NCBI RefSeq assembly: GCF_900177425.1
Contig: NZ_LT840184.1
Location: 3,822,263 to 3,886,262, forward strand
DNA: 64,000 nucleotides
Source of the DNA: Paenibacillus uliginis N3/975
Lineage (GTDB): Bacteria > Bacillota > Bacilli > Paenibacillales > Paenibacillaceae
Reading direction: 5' to 3'
A program made the translations under genes and the position numbers. This document shows positions 59,146 through 64,000 of this stretch, piece by piece; position 1 is the first letter of the stretch; every line of letters starts with the position of its first letter. The notes under the pieces are model-generated. The model searched no databases. It was not told the origin of the DNA and was given only the letters and a program-made list of their open reading frames with translations.

Positions 59146-59811
59146 CTAGGCAAAACCATGCTCTGACAGGTAATCATGACTGATTCCGGTGCTTGATGTT
59201 TTGCTGGCAGCCCCTTGTGAGCCATAATGAAGCAGGTGATCAACATACTTACCTAAGATGTCATTTTCTATATTCACTTTATCGCCCGCTTTTTTAAATG
59301 CCAACACGGTTTCGGCAAGCGTATGAGGAATGATCGAAACGGTGAATGAAGAATCATTAATTTTAACGACCGTTAGGCTAATCCCGTCCAGAGTGACCGA
59401 GCCCTTAGGTATGATGTACTTAAACAGATCCATGTTCGATGGAGCAATCTCATAGACAACCGCATTTTGATCGGAATGAACGCTTCGGATGATCCCAACG
59501 CCGTCAACATGGCCCTGGACGATGTGGCCTCCGAATCTGGCTCCAGCAGCCATCGCCCGCTCCAGATTTACTTTGCTTCCTCCTTGAAGCTCTTTGAGAT
59601 TGGTGCTCCGGTATGTTTCTGGCATGACATCTACCGTAAACATGCTCTTTCCGATCGTTGTTGCGGTTAAACATACCCCGTTGACCGCGACACTGTCGCC
59701 AAGCTTTAAATCATCCATTATACGTAATGCCGATATGCTAAGCACCATGGCTTCGCCTTTGCGACCAATCTGGCGCATTTCACCGATCTCTTCCACAAGT
59801 CCTGTGAACAT
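59146..59811 (-). CDS. ribE: Riboflavin synthase alpha chain
   Basis: RibE dismutates two molecules of dimethylribityllumazine to riboflavin and pyrimidine. The 221-residue product has two similar barrels, the first beginning MFTGLVEEIGEMRQIG with SVAVNGVCLTAT, the second beginning GGHIVQGHVDGVGIIRS with VTLDGISLTVV. The C-terminal tail after LLHYG is an extension of about 20 residues. It lies between ribD and ribBA. Confidence 0.96.
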   Translation of the reverse strand: MFTGLVEEIGEMRQIGRKGEAMVLSISALRIMDDLKLGDSVAVNGVCLTATTIGKSMFTVDVMPETYRSTNLKELQGGSKVNLERAMAAGARFGGHIVQGHVDGVGIIRSVHSDQNAVVYEIAPSNMDLFKYIIPKGSVTLDGISLTVVKINDSSFTVSIIPHTLAETVLAFKKAGDKVNIENDILGKYVDHLLHYGSQGAASKTSSTGISHDYLSEHGFA

Positions 59812-59853
59812 AAGCCTCCTCCTTTCCAGATTATGTCCGTTTTTTGTATCAGC

Positions 59854-60966
59854 TTAATTTACAGATTCGGACCAGACCGGTGTTCCAGTGATACACATAT
59901 TATCACCCAGTTGTTCGAATTCAACATCGTTCAACGTGATGGCATCGCTCATCTGCTCTACCCCACTAAACATGAAGTTTGATGGGGCGCCCAAGCCGCC
60001 GACAATCTTTGGAGCCATAAAAAGGACCACCTTATCCACAAGCCTTTCTTCAAGCATGGATCCGTTTAGAGTGCCGCCTCCCTCTAGCAGGATAGAGCCG
60101 ATCTCCTTCTGACCTAATAGGTCCATTGCAAGCTTTAAGTCTACCCGGGGGCCTTCGCCGCAGGAAATCACCTCGGCTCCTATTTCATGGAGTGCCTCCC
60201 GTTTCTTTGGATCCCCCTGCCCTGTTGTTAAAATTAGTGTTGGAGCTGCCCCGTCATGAAGCATTTTGCTCCTGAGCGGAATTCTCAGCTTGGAGTCCAC
60301 CACAATTCGAGTCGGATTCAGTCCCTCAACCGACAAACGAGTCGTAAGCTCCGGATCATCTGTTATGACGGTAGATACACCGACAATAATCGCTTGATGC
60401 CGATGCCGGAGGGTGTGAACCCTATCTCTGGCTCCTTCATTAGATATCCATTTGCTATCACCGGTTTTGGAAGCGATTTTGCCATCCAATGTGCTTGCCG
60501 TTTTCAGCGTGACATAGGGCCTGCCTGTCGTTATGAACTTCATAAACGGCGCGTTCAGCTTGCGGGAACGCTCGCTCAGAATCCCTGTATCTACCTGGAT
60601 TCCAGCACCTTGCAGGATTTCAATTCCCTTGCCTGCAACAAGAGGGTTGGGATCTTTACTCGCAATAACGACCCGCTTGACACCTTCCGCGATCAACCTT
60701 TCACTGCATGGAGGCGTCTTACCGAAATGACTGCATGGCTCTAGTGTTACGTAAACCGTACTACCAAAAGCTTTGGCTCCCGCCATTTGGAGTGCATGCA
60801 CTTCGGCATGAGGAGCACCTCTTTCCAGATGCGTACCCATCCCGATAAGCTTGCCATCTTTCACAATGACACACCCAACTACCGGATTGATACCCGTCTG
60901 TCCTTGAGCCCGCTCTGCCATTTCCAGTGCCAGTGACATATAAAATTCATCATTCATCATATCCAT
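59854..60966 (-). CDS. ribD: Bifunctional deaminase / 5-amino-6-(5-phosphoribosylamino)uracil reductase
   Basis: RibD carries out deamination and reduction steps of riboflavin synthesis. The N-terminal half (about 1-145) is a CDA-type deaminase with zinc ligands in APHAEVHAL (HAE) and TLEPCSHFGKTPPCSERLI (PCxxxGxTPPC). The C-terminal half is a dihydrofolate-reductase-like domain with PYVTLKTASTLDGKIASKTGDSKWISNEGARDRVHTLRHRHQAIIVGVSTVITDDPELT and ILLEGGGTLNGSML. Start codons TTG, TTG and ATG are adjacent; ATG was taken. It is the first gene of the operon after the FMN riboswitch terminator. Confidence 0.96.
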   Translation of the reverse strand: MDMMNDEFYMSLALEMAERAQGQTGINPVVGCVIVKDGKLIGMGTHLERGAPHAEVHALQMAGAKAFGSTVYVTLEPCSHFGKTPPCSERLIAEGVKRVVIASKDPNPLVAGKGIEILQGAGIQVDTGILSERSRKLNAPFMKFITTGRPYVTLKTASTLDGKIASKTGDSKWISNEGARDRVHTLRHRHQAIIVGVSTVITDDPELTTRLSVEGLNPTRIVVDSKLRIPLRSKMLHDGAAPTLILTTGQGDPKKREALHEIGAEVISCGEGPRVDLKLAMDLLGQKEIGSILLEGGGTLNGSMLEERLVDKVVLFMAPKIVGGLGAPSNFMFSGVEQMSDAITLNDVEFEQLGDNMCITGTPVWSESVN

Positions 60967-61066
60967 CAACAATATTCGCCTCCCCTCACATCGAAGTTTC
61001 GCACTGACAAGCAGTCAGGTCGAACCGGGTTCAACATTCCTGCACGGGATGTTGTCCCGTTCTGCA

Positions 61067-61108
61067 CAAAAAAGCCCTGTCCGGATCATATAATCCAAAC
61101 AGGGCTTT
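61067..61108 (-). terminator. Expression-platform terminator of the FMN riboswitch
   Basis: GCCCTGTT and ACAGGGC arms (61074-61105) form a stem followed on the minus strand by TTTTTTGTGC, about 100 nt before ribD. It is the terminator expected to form when FMN is bound. Confidence 0.85.
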
Positions 61109-61310
61109 GATTTAATTGGGAGAATAAATGTATAGTACGGACAGAAATAAACAAGACATGCTGGTTATAACCAAAGAAGAGCATCAACTGTACTGCTCAA
61201 AAAGCAATACCATTTGTTGCACATACTTTGTGAAAACCTGCACATATCAATTATTACTTTCCTATCAGACTATACCGCAAAACAAGCGATAATTCGCCTT
61301 CTCTCCTTCT

Positions 61311-61480
61311 CCCATCCAGACTATACTGTCGGTCCCGGATTTGCACCAGGTCCACCGCATATACTTACGTATATCCGGGTCACGGACTAAGTCCGCAGTG
61401 ATAAGCTTTTGCATAGGCTTTACGCTTCTTCACCACGTCCATCACCGCCGGTAGGGAATTTCACCCTGCCCCGAAGGATC
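61311..61480 (-). promoter_or_regulatory. FMN riboswitch (RFN element)
   Basis: On the minus strand the conserved RFN blocks occur in order: GGGGCAGGGTGAAATTCCCT, ACCGGCGGTGAT, CCGTGACCCG region, GCGGTGGACCTGGTGCAAAT, CCGGGACCGACAGTATAGTC and TGGATGGGAGAAGG. Binding of FMN to this aptamer should favour the downstream terminator and lower ribDEBAH expression. A TACAAT hexamer lies about 13 nt upstream (61493-61498), a possible -10. Confidence 0.97.
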
Positions 61481-61556
61481 GTTCATTATTAAATTGTATC
61501 CTTACATGTTCTTGATACCACTGTTTTGAAAATATCGAAATTAAGTGGTAATCATG

Positions 61557-61580
61557 AAAAAAGCTTATCACTCAATAAGC
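61557..61580 (-). terminator. Weak terminator-like hairpin in the AT-rich gap
   Basis: GCTTAT and ATAAGC (61563-61580) with a six-base loop and a T-run on the minus strand. The remaining 61481-61775 interval shows no gene. Confidence 0.35.
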
Positions 61581-61775
61581 AAAAAAGCAAGGGTCCGAAG
61601 CTTACTTTTTCACAGTAATAAATATTTAATAAGTATGTATTTTTGGCTTTTGACTTCAAATACGGCGATTCAAATCTATTAAACTTGCTCATTAATCAAA
61701 TCCATTAATTACCTAGACTATAGTTCGTTTGATATAGTACTATACTCCTATTGCGATAAATAGGGAGGTTTTTCC

Positions 61776-62018
61776 ATGAAATTAAAGAAATCAATAATAC
61801 TAGCCATTATTGGTTCTGTATTGTTTTCGCTTGGTCAATTAATGTATCTGATACTACAGTGGTTTGAACCATCTGATTACTATTTCTTTTTTGATTTTTA
61901 CCGTGCTCTAGATTGGACATATAGAACGATAAATATTTTTAACTTCCTCTTCTCACTTTCGATGGTTAATTTATTTATTTCATTTCTTCTAACACAAAAG
62001 AAAAGGAGTGCCCAATAA
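61776..62018 (+). CDS. Small membrane protein, AT-rich, unknown
   Basis: The 80-residue product begins MKLKKSIILAIIGSVLFSLG and has two hydrophobic segments (about 7-27 and 54-73) separated by an aromatic-rich loop (FEPSDYYFFFDFYRALDWTYR). GGGAGG lies 7 nt before the ATG. DNA here is visibly richer in A+T than the flanking genes. It directly precedes a second membrane-protein gene (stop, 1 nt, start). No family is recognised; recent acquisition is possible. Confidence 0.7.
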   Translation: MKLKKSIILAIIGSVLFSLGQLMYLILQWFEPSDYYFFFDFYRALDWTYRTINIFNFLFSLSMVNLFISFLLTQKKRSAQ

Positions 62019-62019
62019 C

Positions 62020-62331
62020 TTGACTACTGAACTTGAAAAAATTCTACAATCTGACACAGAAGAGCAAATCAATCGAGACATATTTCCAAAAAAGGTATAT
62101 CCCGAAAATAACATTTTTCATAAAACACTTCATTATATAGGTGTGTCAATTTTTGTAATATCATTTATTGCTGGTATTGTATTTGCAAGTGAAAAAGATG
62201 GTTATCATACATCTTTTTCACTTGTTACAGCTATAACATGGTGGTCTAGTGGTTTTATAAGTGGAATATCTTTTATGGCTTTTGGTGAAATTGTTAAAAT
62301 CCTCCATGATATACGAGGTAAATTTCATTAA
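62020..62331 (+). CDS. Small membrane protein, AT-rich, unknown
   Basis: The 103-residue product begins LTTELEKILQSDTEEQINRD and has a polar N-terminus and two membrane helices (HYIGVSIFVISFIAGIVFAS, about 39-58; TAITWWSSGFISGISFMAFG, about 70-89). The start was placed at TTG because the earlier GTG lies within the ribosome site AAAGGAGTG. It forms a two-gene unit with the preceding gene and ends at a plus-strand terminator. Function is unknown. Confidence 0.7.
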   Translation: MTTELEKILQSDTEEQINRDIFPKKVYPENNIFHKTLHYIGVSIFVISFIAGIVFASEKDGYHTSFSLVTAITWWSSGFISGISFMAFGEIVKILHDIRGKFH

Positions 62332-62340
62332 TTAATTTCG

Positions 62341-62369
62341 ACCAGTTGTTTAAAGCAACTGGTTTTTTT
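62341..62369 (+). terminator. Terminator of the small membrane-protein unit
   Basis: ACCAGTTG and CAACTGGT with a TTTAAAG loop, followed by TTTTTTTA. It is a clean plus-strand terminator 10 nt after the second gene. Confidence 0.85.
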
Positions 62370-62379
62370 ATGTACGAAT

Positions 62380-62430
62380 CAAAAAAACAACCTCCCTGCC
62401 GTTATCTAGATAACGACTTGGGGAGGTTGT
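62380..62430 (-). terminator. Terminator after ppiB
   Basis: ACAACCTCC and GGAGGTTGT (62387-62430) enclose an inner palindrome (GTTATCTAGATAAC), with seven T on the minus strand. Confidence 0.8.
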
Positions 62431-62443
62431 CCATAATTTTGTA

Positions 62444-62878
62444 TTAAGCTTCGAACACTTTAACTTCTTTCATTTTGTCGCCTGGTTTTACACTGTTTAC
62501 CAATTCCATACCGCTTGTCACTTTGCCAAATACCGTATGAACGCCGTCCAGGTGAGGCTGTGGACCGTAGCAGATGAAGAACTGGCTGCCGCCAGTGTTA
62601 AGGCCTGCATGCGCCATGGACAATACGCCGGTTTCATGCTTGGTTGTGTTAGTAGCCGTCTCACAGTCGATTGTATAGCCAGGACCACCTGTACCATTTC
62701 CTGTCGGGCATCCCCCTTGAGCTACAAAGCCCGGGATTACACGGTGAAAGCTAAGTCCGTTATAAAAACCGCTGTTAGCCAATTTTTCGAAGTTGGCTAC
62801 AGTATTAGGCGCTTCTTCAGGAAAAAAGTCAATTTCCACTGTGCCGCCGTTTTCTAACTCGATTGTACCTTTTTTCAT
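62444..62878 (-). CDS. ppiB: Peptidyl-prolyl cis-trans isomerase, cyclophilin type
   Basis: The 144-residue cyclophilin speeds rotation about proline peptide bonds in the cytosol. The family core is FEKLANSGFYNGLSFHRVIPGFVAQGGCPTGNGTGGPGYTIDCE, with the catalytic Arg in FHRV, then GVLSMAHAGLNTGGSQFFICYGPQPHLDGVHTVFGKV. There is no signal peptide. It stands alone between lysA and the small membrane genes, and is terminated on its own. Confidence 0.95.
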   Translation of the reverse strand: MKKGTIELENGGTVEIDFFPEEAPNTVANFEKLANSGFYNGLSFHRVIPGFVAQGGCPTGNGTGGPGYTIDCETATNTTKHETGVLSMAHAGLNTGGSQFFICYGPQPHLDGVHTVFGKVTSGMELVNSVKPGDKMKEVKVFEA

Positions 62879-63087
62879 TTCTCTTCACTTCCCTTAGTAT
62901 ATTGTTCGATCAATGACGTTCTAATCAATTCCATTTCCATGTCTTGATTACGTTCCCATTGTATCTTATTTGCAACATCTGTTGCAAACAGGTTGGCCAT
63001 AAGAAAAGCGTCTATCGACGTACCCTAAAGAAGGCAGACCGCACTTATTGGTAGTTTTTCTTGCGAGATAAAGTTACAGTTACTCAG

Positions 63088-63128
63088 AAAAAAAGGATCC
63101 CCCTATACAGATGTAAGGGAGTGATCCT
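63088..63128 (-). terminator. Terminator after lysA
   Basis: AAGGATC and GATCCTT with inner CCCT/AGGG pairs enclose about 12 nt, and TTTTTTTCTG follows on the minus strand. No gene lies in 62879-63150. Confidence 0.75.
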
Positions 63129-63150
63129 TGTTGCGGGCAGGTCAGTATAT

Positions 63151-64000
63151 CTAGCTCAATACGGTCTGCTTGTTGATACGCACAGGCACCACGTCGTGTC
63201 TGACGATGTCTTCAAGACTCTCGCGACGAACGACCAGATCACCAATACCATCTTTAACGAACACAACCGCCGGCTTGCGGATCCGGTTGTAATTGCTCGC
63301 CATGGAATAGTTGTAGGCTCCTGTACAAGCAACGGCAAGCAAGTCGCCGGATTCAACTTTGGGCAGTTCCACATCCCAGATTAGCATATCGCCGCTTTCG
63401 CAGCATTTCCCTGCAATCGAGACCTTCTCTTCAACCGGCTCATTCGCCCGATTAGCGAGAAGTGCCTCATATTGGGATTCGTACAGCGCAGGACGAGGAT
63501 TATCTGTCATGCCTCCATCAACTGCGACATATTTACGTACGCCTGGAATATCCTTGCTGGTTCCCACCGTATACAAGGTTGTTCCTGCATCGCCTACGAT
63601 ACTGCGGCCCGGTTCAACCCAAATCTCGGGAAGTTCAGGTGCAATGCCTGCAAAATGTGTCTTGACTGCGTCCGTGATCGCCTTAACATACTGTGATACA
63701 TGAAGTGGAGTATCCCCTTCCACGTAACGGATACCAAAACCACCGCCGAGATTTACCACGCTGAACGTCACGTTCAGACCTTCTTTAACAGAGCGTGTAA
63801 ATTCAGCTACACGCTGAACCGCCATTTGGAAGCCTTCCACTTCGAAAATCTGTGATCCGATATGGGAGTGCAATCCGAGAAGTTCAAGATTTGGTTGAGA
63901 CGCTGCAAGTTTCACCGCTTCATAAGCCGAGCCGTTACCAATGTCAAATCCGAATTTGGAATCGGTTTGACCGGTGGAGATATATTCATGAGTGTGTGCT
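63151..64000 (-). CDS. lysA: Diaminopimelate decarboxylase, C-terminal part
   Basis: LysA decarboxylates meso-diaminopimelate to lysine with PLP. The visible 282 residues run from KFGFDIGNGSAYEAVKLA through GLHSHIGSQIFEVEGF (His of the PLP site), NLGGGFGIRY (phosphate-binding GGG), EPGRSIVGDAGT, the catalytic Cys in KCCESGDML and AYNYSMASNYNRI. The N-terminus, with the PLP lysine, lies beyond the window end, and the frame is open to 64000. It is in the usual size class of bacterial LysA. Confidence 0.95.
   Translation of the reverse strand, partial: AHTHEYISTGQTDSKFGFDIGNGSAYEAVKLAASQPNLELLGLHSHIGSQIFEVEGFQMAVQRVAEFTRSVKEGLNVTFSVVNLGGGFGIRYVEGDTPLHVSQYVKAITDAVKTHFAGIAPELPEIWVEPGRSIVGDAGTTLYTVGTSKDIPGVRKYVAVDGGMTDNPRPALYESQYEALLANRANEPVEEKVSIAGKCCESGDMLIWDVELPKVESGDLLAVACTGAYNYSMASNYNRIRKPAVVFVKDGIGDLVVRRESLEDIVRHDVVPVRINKQTVLS

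Noticed and set aside
1..64000. CRISPR array, tRNA/rRNA genes or prophage
   Set aside because: No evenly spaced direct repeats, no cloverleaf or rRNA signatures and no phage gene clusters were found on either strand.

Overview
The window is a low-to-moderate G+C Firmicutes chromosome segment, most likely Paenibacillus or a close relative. It carries many endospore genes (spoIVA, spoVIF, ypeB, spmA/spmB, dacB, ytfJ), and its gene order follows the Bacillus subtilis stretch from the trp supraoperon to the rib operon. Nearly all genes are on the minus strand. The plus-strand exceptions are an M20 dipeptidase, a lipoprotein polysaccharide deacetylase, serA and two small AT-rich membrane-protein genes. 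No rRNA, tRNA, CRISPR array, prophage or intact insertion sequence was seen.

Layout, left to right. (1) 1-2099: an MBL-fold hydrolase cut by the window edge, a histidine phosphatase, and an anti-sigma/ECF-sigma pair. (2) 2517-14150: the aromatic supraoperon, transcribed aroC-aroB-aroH-trpE-trpD-trpC-trpF-trpB-trpA-hisC-tyrA. (3) 14298-20845: a short HTH-like ORF, cheR, ndk, and a menaquinone cluster hepS-menG-mqnP-ubiX-mqnA-hepT. (4) 20957-25537: a secreted protein of unknown function, an M20 dipeptidase, mtrB (TRAP), hbs and spoIVA. (5) 25991-35363: yphF, a ferredoxin, a nucleotidyltransferase-like protein, a 59-residue YphE-like gene, spoVIF, gpsA, plsY, der, an S1-domain protein, plsC, cmk, a small membrane protein and a PilZ protein. 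(6) 35508-41922: ypeB, a small cysteine-rich ORF, prsW, mecA, an uncharacterised Ser-rich protein, a polysaccharide deacetylase, a metallophosphoesterase, a small membrane protein and a CPBP protease. (7) 42115-44142: serA behind a T-box leader. (8) 44333-50937: resE-resD-resC-resB-resA and rluB. (9) 50958-57281: a short amidase-like protein, spmB, spmA, dacB, ytfJ, a transposase remnant, a DUF2953 protein, scpB and scpA. (10) 57348-61480: ribH-ribBA-ribE-ribD under an FMN riboswitch. (11) 61776-64000: two small AT-rich membrane genes, ppiB and the 3' part of lysA.

The most informative regulatory feature is the trp leader (10931-11490). It holds ten (G/U)AG triplets at exact 5-nt spacing plus an eleventh nearby, which is a TRAP-binding site, and TRAP itself (mtrB) is encoded at 23222-23446 with its RNA- and tryptophan-binding residues intact. 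A 243-bp element with 11-bp terminal inverted repeats lies between this site and the terminator before trpE, so the attenuator is unusually long and may be rewired. The other RNA switches are a T-box before serA (candidate Ser specifier AGC) and the FMN riboswitch before ribD.

The menaquinone cluster joins the two heptaprenyl diphosphate synthase subunits and the last methylase to futalosine-pathway genes (mqnA, a UbiA-type prenyltransferase, ubiX). In B. subtilis hepS-menG-hepT are contiguous at this place. Chorismate made by the neighbouring aro genes is the substrate of both MqnA and TrpE. Start codons were often moved from the longest frame to the position set by a Shine-Dalgarno sequence or by overlap with the preceding gene. 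Several start at TTG or GTG.
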